Positions 26,500 to 34,208 of a DNA stretch of 64,000 nucleotides are shown piece after piece. How positions within the stretch are numbered: the stretch's first letter is position 1; each line of letters starts with the position of its first letter. The stretch is from Rubricella aquisinus (lineage in GTDB: Bacteria; Pseudomonadota; Alphaproteobacteria; Rhodobacterales; Rhodobacteraceae). The DNA lies in the NCBI RefSeq assembly GCF_014199445.1, contig NZ_JACIJS010000005.1, forward strand, positions 186,001-250,000, read 5' to 3'. The notes under the pieces are model-generated. The model was not told where the DNA came from, ran no database searches, and saw only the letters and a program-made list of their open reading frames with translations. A program made the translations under genes and the position numbers.

Positions 26500-27815
26500 T
26501 CAATCGAGCTTAGCCCGTAATCATCCGTCTCGATCAGGGGATAGGTGCAGACATGGGCAGGCACGCTCGGGCGCGGGGCGGTGGCCGCGCGCAACAGGTT
26601 CAGCCCGCGACGGTAGGACCAGAAGGGCTGCACCTCAGCCGGATCGGGGAAGGCCATCAGGAACATCTGCCAATCCAATGCGGTATGGCAGCGCCACTGC
26701 GCCCATGCGGCACTCAGTTCTGCGGCCTTGGCCCCTGATATCAGATAGCCATACGCGCCCCATCCGGCCTTGAGCTTCAGCCATGCCGCTGCGCCCTCCC
26801 GGTGGATCGTGGGAATGTCGCGGATCTGCAATCCCTCGCGGGTCGCGGGCCGCCCCAACACCTGCGCAACCGCCGAGATGTTGAGAAACACCAGCCCTGC
26901 CCCCGCCGCCCGCGCGGCCCCTGTCGCGGCGGCAAGCCCAGCGCCGGGGCCATGGATGAACCGGGCGTCATCCTCGAACACCAGCGCGTATTCATCCGCC
27001 TCACATTGCGCGGCGACCGCATCCCAGGCCGCCCGGTGGGACAGGCAACAGGCGACCTCATTGGCTGTGAGTTTGGCACGCGGGCTGACCTTCGCTTCCG
27101 TGATCTCCACGTCGGTCAGGGTCTGCCCATCCATCGCGTTGATGCGGGTGATCCGCACCTGATCGCCCATCGCCGCCTGAAAACTCGGCATCCGGTGCGC
27201 CGCACGGTCAAGCGAGATGACAAAGCCGCGCATGGGCCGCGACAGATCGGGCCGCGCGGCCCCCGGCTGCCCGACTGGGAGGCGGGCGAACACATCCTGA
27301 GCAGCCTTGGCCACATAAGCGGCTTGGCCCAGATGCACGAGCCTGCGCCCGGCGCGCACACGCAATGGCATCGGGGCGCTAGTATCCGCAAGGAGACGCT
27401 GGCTCATCTCCTGCCCGCGCGCCACATCGCCCGACAGGTAGAAAACCCGCTCAGCCTCCGCCAACAGGGCCAAGGGCGGGCTGGGCTGATCAAGCAAAGC
27501 GGACATTTCCGCTGCGGCCTCCTCCAGCGCTCCGGCGATCGTCAGCCCCCGGACCCAAGGCAGGCCCCACTGCTCCGGCCCAAACCGGCCCGAACAGCGC
27601 GCATGAAACCCGCGCAGCGCGTCGCGCGGGCGGTGCTTGGCAATCAGCGCATAAAGCGCCTCAAGCTTTGCATCGAGATGGACAATGTCCTGCACAGCGC
27701 CATTCATCACCTCATGGCGCAAGGGGCGAATGAGCCGCGCGTCCTCCGCGCCACCTTGCCTGTCGCGCGTGGTGATCGCGGCCAAATCGTCGAGGCTGAG
27801 GGGCGTATGGGCCAC
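26493..27815 (-). CDS. Glycosyltransferase family 25 protein with N-terminal helical region
   Basis: A 440-residue protein. The C-terminal half (from ~195) is a GT25/LPS-glycosyltransferase domain: RGFVISLDRAAHRMPSFQ, ITRINAMDGQTL, ACCLSHRAAWDAV, and the DxD-like YALVFEDDARFIH. The N-terminal half is helical with TPR-like spacing (FYLSGDVARGQEMSQRLLAD) and may bind a partner. GT25 enzymes add sugars to LPS or glycoproteins. It faces the sulfotransferase fusion and their tails overlap by 7 bp. The acceptor is unknown. Confidence 0.82.
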   Translation of the reverse strand: MAHTPLSLDDLAAITTRDRQGGAEDARLIRPLRHEVMNGAVQDIVHLDAKLEALYALIAKHRPRDALRGFHARCSGRFGPEQWGLPWVRGLTIAGALEEAAAEMSALLDQPSPPLALLAEAERVFYLSGDVARGQEMSQRLLADTSAPMPLRVRAGRRLVHLGQAAYVAKAAQDVFARLPVGQPGAARPDLSRPMRGFVISLDRAAHRMPSFQAAMGDQVRITRINAMDGQTLTDVEITEAKVSPRAKLTANEVACCLSHRAAWDAVAAQCEADEYALVFEDDARFIHGPGAGLAAATGAARAAGAGLVFLNISAVAQVLGRPATREGLQIRDIPTIHREGAAAWLKLKAGWGAYGYLISGAKAAELSAAWAQWRCHTALDWQMFLMAFPDPAEVQPFWSYRRGLNLLRAATAPRPSVPAHVCTYPLIETDDYGLSSIDY

Positions 27816-27929
27816 GGGCGGGCGTCCTTTCCGGCAAACGGGGGTTGCGGCGATTTATCCTGTCTTGACCCTTTCCATATTTCGGGATTTCGCTCAAGCT
27901 GTGGCGAATTTCTGACGAAAGAGAGCGCG

Positions 27930-28544
27930 ATGAGCCATATCCTCACATTTGCCCAGCAAAAGGGTGGCGCGGGCAAAACCACGGCGCTGGTTCAGGTCGC
28001 GCAAGCGCTGGCGGCCGAGGGCAAACGCGTCGGTCTGCTGGACCTTGACCCGCAAGGATCGCTCGTAGCATGGGGCAATTTGCGCGGGGCGCAGGATATG
28101 ACGGTGGTGCAATCCTCCGATTGGAAAGCGTCCTCTGACATGCGCAGCCTCAAGCGGGATCATGATGTCGTTCTGGTCGATTGCCCCGGCAATGCCGATA
28201 TCCTGCTGCGCGCCACGATCCGCGACAGCGATCTGGTGATCGCCCCAGTGCAGCCTTCGGTGATGGATGTCTGGGCGCTGACCCCTGTCATGGAGATGGC
28301 GCAAAAGGAGAAAACGCCGCTTCATGCGTTTCTCAACCGGGTGCCGCCGCGTGGGGGCAATGTGGAAGAACTCGCCGCCATGATCGACGCGCCGCTACTG
28401 GAGACGCGGCTTGGCAACCGCGTGGTGTTTTCCACCGCCTTCATGCAGGGCAAGACCGCGGCAGAGTTGCAACCCCGCAGCAAGGCCGCTGAGGAAGCCG
28501 CCGATCTGGCGCGGGAGATCGCCGCCCTGATCATCACAAGCTGA
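27930..28544 (+). CDS. ParA/MinD-type ATPase without a ParB partner
   Basis: A 204-residue P-loop ATPase of the ParA family. The deviant Walker A motif QKGGAGKTT (residues 10-18) keeps both lysines. LLDLDPQGS and VVLVDCPGN follow. It is shorter than chromosomal ParA, which has an N-terminal extension, and there is no parB gene next to it. Such orphan ParA proteins position cargo such as chemoreceptor arrays, carboxysomes or cell poles; the cargo here cannot be told. ATG 27930 follows GAAAGAGAG. The longer frame upstream runs antisense to GT25 and is rejected. Confidence 0.88.
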   Translation: MSHILTFAQQKGGAGKTTALVQVAQALAAEGKRVGLLDLDPQGSLVAWGNLRGAQDMTVVQSSDWKASSDMRSLKRDHDVVLVDCPGNADILLRATIRDSDLVIAPVQPSVMDVWALTPVMEMAQKEKTPLHAFLNRVPPRGGNVEELAAMIDAPLLETRLGNRVVFSTAFMQGKTAAELQPRSKAAEEAADLAREIAALIITS

Positions 28545-28603
28545 CCCTTTCGCTTTCCGGCCCGCCGCCTTAGCGTGTGGCCCAACAGACGAAAGGGGCG
28601 CGC

Positions 28604-29698
28604 ATGACCACTGGATTTTTCACGGATGAGCGGTGCTTTTGGCATTCGGGCGGCAATTATGCGCTGACCATGCCCGTGGGAGGATTGGTGCAGCCGCTGG
28701 CCGCCGGGGGCCTGCCCGAAAGCCCGGAGACAAAGCGCCGCTTGCGCAATCTTGTGGAGGTCACAGGCCTGATCCGTGACCTGAGGGTACAATCCGCCGA
28801 TCTGGCCAGCCGCGCCGATCTGGAGCGGATCCACCCTGCCCGCTACCTCGATACGTTCAAGTCAGCGTCCGACGCGGGCGGCGGCGAGTTGGGGGAGCGC
28901 ACGCCCTTCGGCGCGGGGGGCTATGAAATCGCGGCCCTCTCGGCAGGGTTGGTCAAACAGGCGCTCCTGTCGGTGCTCAAGGGGGAGATGCGCAATGCCT
29001 ACGCGCTGTCGCGCCCCCCGGGCCATCATTGCGAGCCGGAAAAGCCGATGGGCTTTTGCCTTTTGGCGAATATTCCCGTGGCGATCGAAGCCGCCCGCGC
29101 CGCTGGATTGGCCCGGCGCTTTGCGGTTGTCGATTGGGATGTGCATCACGGCAACGGGACGGAAACGATTTATGCGGATGACCCCGATGTGCTGACCATC
29201 TCCCTCCATCAGGAGGGGAATTATCCGTGGGATCGCGGGGCCGTTGGCGCGGGTGGCGTGGCCAATATCAACATCCCCCTCCCCCCCGGCACCGGGCATG
29301 TGACCTATCTCGACGCGATGGACCGGATCGTGCGCCCCGCGCTGGATGCGCATAAGCCCGATGTGATCCTCGTGGCCAGCGGATTTGATGCGTCGGGGGT
29401 CGATCCCTTGGCGCGGATGCTCGCGGGTGCGGATACGTTCGGCGCGATGACCGCTCAGATGATGACCGCCGCAGCGGAGCTGTGCGATGGCCGGCTCGTA
29501 CTGGCCCATGAGGGCGGATATTCTGAGGCGCATGTCCCGTTCTGCGGCCATGCCGTTCTGCAAACCCTGTCAGGCAGCCGCATCGACGCATCCGATCCGC
29601 TTGCCGCTCGCATCGCCGCACATCAGCCACGGGCAGCCTTCGCCGCATTCCTTGACGGAGAAGTCACCAAGATCGCACAGGCGTATGGCTTTGCCTGA
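28604..29698 (+). CDS. Histone-deacetylase-family amidohydrolase
   Basis: A 364-residue zinc-dependent deacetylase of the arginase/HDAC superfamily. Key signatures are RPPGHHCEP (two active-site His), VVDWDVHHGNGT (zinc-ligand Asp and His), SLHQEGNYPWD, ASGFDASGVDPLA (zinc-ligand Asp) and HEGGYSE. Bacterial members remove acetyl groups from polyamines or proteins. ATG 28604 follows AAAGGGGCG. The GNAT gene begins inside its last codons (29685), so the two are translated together, suggesting an acetyl/deacetyl pair. The substrate is unknown. Confidence 0.92.
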   Translation: MTTGFFTDERCFWHSGGNYALTMPVGGLVQPLAAGGLPESPETKRRLRNLVEVTGLIRDLRVQSADLASRADLERIHPARYLDTFKSASDAGGGELGERTPFGAGGYEIAALSAGLVKQALLSVLKGEMRNAYALSRPPGHHCEPEKPMGFCLLANIPVAIEAARAAGLARRFAVVDWDVHHGNGTETIYADDPDVLTISLHQEGNYPWDRGAVGAGGVANINIPLPPGTGHVTYLDAMDRIVRPALDAHKPDVILVASGFDASGVDPLARMLAGADTFGAMTAQMMTAAAELCDGRLVLAHEGGYSEAHVPFCGHAVLQTLSGSRIDASDPLAARIAAHQPRAAFAAFLDGEVTKIAQAYGFA

Positions 29699-30230
29699 CG
29701 ATACATGGGCAGAGACGGAGCGATTGATCCTTCGGCGCTGGCGCGATGCAGACGATGCACCCTTTGCCGCGATCAACGCGGACCCGGCGGTGATGCGCCA
29801 CTTCCCTGCGCCGCTGACCCGGGCGGAAAGCGACGCGTTTCTTGACCGGATGCGCAGCCTGTGGCGCAGCGACCTCAGCTTTGCGGCGGTTGAGCGTAAA
29901 TCGGATGGGGCGCTGATCGGCATGACGGGCCTGCACCGCCCCGTGGGCCTGCCCATCGGCCCAGTGACGGAGGTCGGCTGGCGGTTCGCGCGATCCGCAT
30001 GGGGGCACGGCTACGCCACTGAGGCGGCGAACGCGTCCCTCGCCGTTGCATGGGATATGGGGCTTTCGGAAGTCGTCGCCTTCACCTCCCCCGCAAACCA
30101 GCCCTCGATGCGGGTGATGGAGCGGATCGGCATGACCCGCGCCCCCGCACGCGATTTTATCCACCCCGCCATGCCCGCAGATCATCCGTTGAACCCCGCA
30201 ATCGTCTATGCCATCTCGCCCGCGCGCTAG
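29685..30230 (+). CDS. GNAT-family N-acetyltransferase (RimJ/RimL-like)
   Basis: A 181-residue acetyltransferase of the Acetyltransf_3 type. It starts TERLILRRWRDADDAPF, shows EVGWRFARSAWGHGYATEAA (acetyl-CoA binding loop) and ends with AFTSPANQPSMRVMERIGM. RimJ/RimL-like enzymes acetylate protein N-termini or small molecules. The ATG overlaps the deacetylase gene by 14 bp. The substrate is not known. Confidence 0.9.
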   Translation: MALPDDTWAETERLILRRWRDADDAPFAAINADPAVMRHFPAPLTRAESDAFLDRMRSLWRSDLSFAAVERKSDGALIGMTGLHRPVGLPIGPVTEVGWRFARSAWGHGYATEAANASLAVAWDMGLSEVVAFTSPANQPSMRVMERIGMTRAPARDFIHPAMPADHPLNPAIVYAISPAR

Positions 30231-30286
30231 GATTACAACCCGGACGATCCATGGTTCTGGATCGGGTATCTGGTAAGGAGCACACC

Positions 30287-30988
30287 ATGACCCCCGTGAT
30301 TTTCATCCCCGGCCATCTCTGCACGGCAGAGATTTATGCGCCGCAGATCGCGAGCCTTGGCGGGCGTCCCTATCTGGTGGCGGATACCACGCAGGATGAC
30401 ACGCTTGGCGCCATGGCGGAGCGGCTTTTGGCTCAAGCGCCGGAGCGTTTCGTGCTTGCAGGGTTGTCGATGGGCGGGATGATCGCGATGGAGGTGATGA
30501 CCCGCGCGCCAGAGCGTGTCGCAGGCGCGCTTTTGATGGACACGGATCCCTATGCGGCGCGGGACAAGGAGAACACCTATCGTGAGAGCGTGATTGCGCG
30601 GGTCCGGGCGGAGGGGCTGATGAGCTTCGTCGATCAGTTCACCCCGCGCCTTTATGGTCATTCACCCGACGCGATGGCGCAGCTTTTGCCTGCTGCGCGC
30701 GCGATGATGGGGGCAATGCCCGTCGATGTGTTCTACCGGCAATCGGCGGCCTTGATGAGCCGCCGCGATATGCTGCCGCTGATCGCCGGATTTGCCGGAC
30801 CCGTGACCGTGCTGGTGGGCGAGAAGGACGTGATCTGCCCGCCGGTCGTGCATCAGGCGATGGCAGAGGCGCTGCCCGATGCGGCTTACGTGGAGGTTCC
30901 GGGTGCGGGGCACATTCCGACGCTGGAGACCGCCGCCACCGTGACCCACGCCCTGCACGACCTTCTGGCCCGGTGTGACGCGGGGTAA
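30287..30988 (+). CDS. Alpha/beta hydrolase
   Basis: A 233-residue single-domain alpha/beta hydrolase. The oxyanion start is VIFIPGHLCTAEIYAPQ, the nucleophile elbow is AGLSMGGMIAMEV, the acid follows VLVGEKDVICPP, and the catalytic His is in VPGAGHIPTLE. The substrate is unknown, though it resembles short-chain esterases or lactonases. AAGGAG lies 6 bp before ATG 30287, which decides the start; the frame upstream overlaps the acetyltransferase by chance. Confidence 0.88.
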   Translation: MTPVIFIPGHLCTAEIYAPQIASLGGRPYLVADTTQDDTLGAMAERLLAQAPERFVLAGLSMGGMIAMEVMTRAPERVAGALLMDTDPYAARDKENTYRESVIARVRAEGLMSFVDQFTPRLYGHSPDAMAQLLPAARAMMGAMPVDVFYRQSAALMSRRDMLPLIAGFAGPVTVLVGEKDVICPPVVHQAMAEALPDAAYVEVPGAGHIPTLETAATVTHALHDLLARCDAG

Positions 30989-31069
30989 AATCACGCTGGA
31001 CGCCCCCTCAAGCCTTCGCCATGATGCGCCGCAACCGAAAAATGATGCACTGCACCCGAGGAGGACAGG

Positions 31070-31765
31070 ATGAATAAAGTCTATGGGTCCGCGGCGGAGG
31101 CGCTGGATGGCGTCCTGTCCGACGGAATGTTGATCGCGGCCGGGGGATTCGGCCTTTGCGGTATTCCAGAATTGCTGATCGCGGCCATTCGGGACGCGGG
31201 CGTCAAGGATCTGACCGTCGCTTCAAACAATGCGGGCGTCGATGATTTCGGGCTGGGCGTGCTGCTGCAAACCCGGCAGGTGAAGAAAATGATCTCCTCC
31301 TATGTGGGGGAGAACGCGGAGTTCATGCGCCAATATCTGGGCGGTGAGTTGGAACTGGAATTCAACCCACAAGGCACGCTGGCCGAGCGGATGCGCGCCG
31401 GCGGCGCGGGCATTCCGGGCTTCTACACCAAAACCGGCGTCGGCACCGTGATCGCGGAAGGCAAGGATCACAAGGATTTCAACGGTGAGACCTACATCAT
31501 GGAGGAAGGCATCTTTGCCGACCTGTCCATCGTGAAAGCATGGAAAGGTGACGCGCAGGGCAACCTCATCTACCGCAAGACCGCGCGCAACTTTAACCCC
31601 AACGCGGCGACCTGCGGGAAAATCTGCATCGCTGAGGTGGAGGAAATCGTGCCCGTGGGCAGCCTTGACCCCGACAACATTCACACCCCCGGCATTTTCG
31701 TTGATCGCATCATTCAGGGCGAGCACGAAAAGCGGATCGAACAGCGCACCACGCGCGCGGCATAA
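31070..31765 (+). CDS. scoA: 3-oxoacid CoA-transferase subunit A
   Basis: A 231-residue alpha subunit of a class I CoA-transferase. It shows GMLIAAGGFGLCGIPELLI (CoA-binding glycine-rich loop), TVASNNAGVDDFGLG and AKARNFNPN-like KTARNFNPNAA. With subunit B it moves CoA from succinyl-CoA to acetoacetate (or related acids) in ketone-body and amino-acid breakdown. GGAGGACAGG precedes the ATG. The B subunit follows after 12 bp. Confidence 0.94.
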   Translation: MNKVYGSAAEALDGVLSDGMLIAAGGFGLCGIPELLIAAIRDAGVKDLTVASNNAGVDDFGLGVLLQTRQVKKMISSYVGENAEFMRQYLGGELELEFNPQGTLAERMRAGGAGIPGFYTKTGVGTVIAEGKDHKDFNGETYIMEEGIFADLSIVKAWKGDAQGNLIYRKTARNFNPNAATCGKICIAEVEEIVPVGSLDPDNIHTPGIFVDRIIQGEHEKRIEQRTTRAA

Positions 31766-31777
31766 AGGAGAGCGACC

Positions 31778-32404
31778 ATGTGGGACCGCAATCAAATGGC
31801 CGCACGCGCGGCACAAGAGCTTGAAGACGGCATGTATGTGAACCTCGGGATCGGGATCCCGACGCTGGTGTCGAACTACATTCCTGAGGGCGTAGACGTG
31901 ACACTGCAATCGGAGAACGGGATGCTCGGCATGGGCCCGTTCCCGGTGGAAGGGTCCGAGGACGCCGATCTCATCAACGCGGGCAAGCAGACGATCACCG
32001 AATTGGACCGGACGAGCTATTTCTCCTCCGCCGACAGTTTCGGCATGATCCGGGGGGGCCATATCGACATGGCGATCCTTGGGGCGATGGAAGTGTCCGA
32101 AAAGGGCGATTTGGCCAACTGGATGATCCCGGGCAAACTGGTCAAAGGCATGGGCGGCGCGATGGACCTTGTCGCTGGGGTGAAGCGGGTTGTGGTGGTG
32201 ATGGATCACGCGAACAAGCGCGGGGAATCAAAGGTGCTCAAGGAATGCACCCTGCCCCTGACCGGAAAGGCCGTCGTCCACAGAATCATCACCAACTTTG
32301 GCGTGTTTGACGTGGTCGAAGGTGGCCTCAAGGTTGTCGAGTTGGCGGAAGGCGTCACGATGGACGAAGTGAAGGCCGTGACCGAGGCAACTTTAATCCT
32401 TTGA
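31778..32404 (+). CDS. scoB: 3-oxoacid CoA-transferase subunit B
   Basis: A 208-residue beta subunit. The catalytic glutamate is Glu46 in [13 protein letters not shown], which forms the CoA thioester intermediate. Further family stretches are [20 protein letters not shown] and [20 protein letters not shown] precedes the ATG. A terminator at 32429 ends the scoAB unit. Its substrate range (acetoacetate versus other acids) is inferred from the closest family only. Confidence 0.94.
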   Translation: MWDRNQMAARAAQELEDGMYVNLGIGIPTLVSNYIPEGVDVTLQSENGMLGMGPFPVEGSEDADLINAGKQTITELDRTSYFSSADSFGMIRGGHIDMAILGAMEVSEKGDLANWMIPGKLVKGMGGAMDLVAGVKRVVVVMDHANKRGESKVLKECTLPLTGKAVVHRIITNFGVFDVVEGGLKVVELAEGVTMDEVKAVTEATLIL

Positions 32405-32428
32405 TTTGGTTAACTAATTACTAATGAC

Positions 32429-32463
32429 AGCGGGGGGACAGCGTTTGTTCCCCCGCTTTTTTA
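32429..32463 (+). terminator. Rho-independent terminator of scoAB
   Basis: A stem AGCGGGGG/CCCCCGCT (32429-32436 and 32450-32457) with a 13-base interior is followed by six T residues. Confidence 0.85.
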
Positions 32464-32502
32464 CGCCAATTCAGCCGCACACAAAAAAAGGTGCTCACCT
32501 TA

Positions 32503-32550
32503 AAATTGACGGACCCTCGCCCAATTCGCGTCACATTTCACCGTCAATTT
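32503..32550. promoter_or_regulatory. Perfect 10-bp inverted repeat before the first pilin gene
   Basis: AAATTGACGG (32503-32512) and CCGTCAATTT (32541-32550) are exact inverted copies, 28 bp apart and 53 bp before the pilin ATG. This is consistent with an operator or a large leader hairpin. No clear sigma-70 promoter is visible between them. Confidence 0.5.
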
Positions 32551-32603
32551 AATCCTCAGAGCAAAGACATGCTCGACGGAATATCAGCTAACTGGAGGGT
32601 AAC

Positions 32604-32816
32604 ATGCTGAAGAAGTTCAAGAACGACGAGAGCGGTGCGGTCACGGTAGACTGGGTTGTGCTGTGTGGCGCGGTTGTTGCAGTGGCAGTGGGGGTTGTTG
32701 CTGCGCTTGACACCGGTCTGACGACTGCATCCACCAACATCACCACCAACCTCGATGCACTCGGCCTCGGCACCACGGGTGACACCGAAGCAGCGGGCGC
32801 AGGCGACGGCGGCTAA
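32604..32816 (+). CDS. Flp/Tad-type pilin, first copy
   Basis: A 70-residue pilin precursor. A short basic leader (KKFKNDESG) ends at Gly12, the expected cleavage point of the prepilin peptidase, followed by AVTVDWVVLCGAVVAVAVG, a hydrophobic helix. The tail is Thr/Ala/Gly-rich and acidic. In most Flp pilins position 5 of the mature form is Glu and position 6 Tyr; here they are Asp and Trp. The ATG has GGAGGG upstream. A terminator directly follows, so it may be made in excess of the assembly genes. Confidence 0.85.
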   Translation: MLKKFKNDESGAVTVDWVVLCGAVVAVAVGVVAALDTGLTTASTNITTNLDALGLGTTGDTEAAGAGDGG

Positions 32817-32847
32817 TAGGCCAAGCCTAGCGTATCAAACGATAGAG

Positions 32848-32878
32848 ACGGGGGTGTTTTACGCCCCCGTTTTTTTTG
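32848..32878 (+). terminator. Terminator between the two pilin genes
   Basis: The stem ACGGGGG/CCCCCGT (32848-32854 and 32864-32870) is followed by eight T residues. Read-through would feed the second pilin and cpaB. Confidence 0.88.
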
Positions 32879-32912
32879 AAGTCTCCCCATTTGCGTAACG
32901 AGTGAGCCCCCG

Positions 32913-33116
32913 ATGAAACCTGTACGAGCTTTCCTGAAGGATACCAGCGGCGCTGTGACCGTCGATTGGGTTGTGCTATGCGGCGCGGTCGTGTCTGTCG
33001 CGGTCGGCATTGTGTTCGTCCTAGAAGGTGGCATCAACGCCATGTCGAATGACGTCCAGCAAAATGTGGCAATAACCGCCGATCAGGCATCGACAACCAC
33101 GGATACCGTAGATTAG
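32913..33116 (+). CDS. Flp/Tad-type pilin, second copy
   Basis: A 67-residue paralogue of the first pilin. The leader ends FLKDTSG and the mature part again begins AVTVDWVVLCGAVVSVAVG. The C-terminal tail differs fully (QQNVAITADQASTTTDTVD), so it is a diverged duplicate, perhaps a minor pilin. It sits after the terminator and 85 bp before cpaB. Confidence 0.83.
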   Translation: MKPVRAFLKDTSGAVTVDWVVLCGAVVSVAVGIVFVLEGGINAMSNDVQQNVAITADQASTTTDTVD

Positions 33117-33201
33117 GGATTTGCCTTTGCGTTAAACGCGATACGTTGAACCCCCAGCCAAGGATCGCTAGAACAGGCTTGGTTCAGGAAGGGGCTTCAC
33201 C

Positions 33202-34062
33202 ATGCGGATTGTTTTCTTGCTTGTGCTGGCACTTGGCATTGGGCTTGCCGGGTTTGCCGTTTATGTGGTGAGCAACCAGTTTGAGACCCGCGATCAGCAG
33301 CTGGCCCGCATCCAGCAGATGCAGCAACAAGCCCCCCCACCCATCGAAACCGTGGACGTGATCGTCGCGGCAAAAGAATTGTCCTATGGCGATATTCTGA
33401 CCGCCAATGATCTGAAAGTGGCCGTCTGGCCCGCTGAGTTTCAGCCCGAAGGCGTGTTCGACAGCGCCGCCGCCATTCTCGAAGCAGTCGATGACCGTAT
33501 CATCGTGCTGCGTGCGATCGACGTGAACGAACCCATCACGACCAAGAAAATAACAGGTTTCGGCCTTGATGCCGGGGTTGCGGCACGGCTTGAGGCGGGC
33601 AAGCGCGCCTTTACCATCCGTGTCGATGTGGCCAGCGGTGTTTCGGGTTTCTTGACGCCGGGCGACCGGGTTGACGTCTTTTGGACCGGGCGCGATGGGC
33701 GCAGCCCCGTCACCCGCCTGATCCTGGATGGCATCCGCCTCATCGCGGTGGACCAGACCGCCAATCAGGACACGAACCGCCCGATCATCGCGCGCACCAT
33801 CACCGTCGAAGCCACCCCGCAGGAGGCCGCGATCCTCGCGCAGGCTCAATCCAGCGGCAAACTGTCCCTGTCTTTGCGGGGGATTTCGGACACCACCGTC
33901 GGCGGTGCGGTTGAGGTCAGTCAGGACGATATCGTGGGCCGCGTCGCCCCGCCACCGTCCGAGCCGGAACCAGAAGCCGAGCCAGAGCCAGAGCCGGAAC
34001 CCGTGCAGCGCACGATCCGCATTCGCCGCGCCGGAGAGTTGTCCATCGTTCCTGCGGACTAG
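33202..34062 (+). CDS. cpaB: Flp pilus assembly protein CpaB (RcpC)
   Basis: A 286-residue periplasmic protein anchored by one N-terminal membrane helix (residues 3-24). A SAF domain follows (VIVAAKELSYGDILTANDL, ALDVNEPIT-like VLRAIDVNEPIT), then GVSGFLTPGDRVDVFWTG. A glutamate/proline repeat tail (PEPEAEPEPEPEPV) runs near residues 255-270. CpaB stabilises or gates the secretin. It is followed by 146 bp before cpaC. Confidence 0.93.
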   Translation: MRIVFLLVLALGIGLAGFAVYVVSNQFETRDQQLARIQQMQQQAPPPIETVDVIVAAKELSYGDILTANDLKVAVWPAEFQPEGVFDSAAAILEAVDDRIIVLRAIDVNEPITTKKITGFGLDAGVAARLEAGKRAFTIRVDVASGVSGFLTPGDRVDVFWTGRDGRSPVTRLILDGIRLIAVDQTANQDTNRPIIARTITVEATPQEAAILAQAQSSGKLSLSLRGISDTTVGGAVEVSQDDIVGRVAPPPSEPEPEAEPEPEPEPVQRTIRIRRAGELSIVPAD

Positions 34063-34208
34063 GCGCGGTTTCTGCACAAATGACTCAGAGTCGCCTTGTA
34101 AGATACTGATTCTTGCGTTTTTTCCCGTTTCTGTCACACTGCACATAGTAACCGCCCTCAGAATGGCGGCCGCACACAACACCTTGTGCGTGAGGAGGCA
34201 GAGGCAAC

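Noticed and set aside
26802-27929. Long extension of the ParA frame
   Set aside because: It is antisense to GT25; the ParA family begins at ATG 27930 with a ribosome-binding site.
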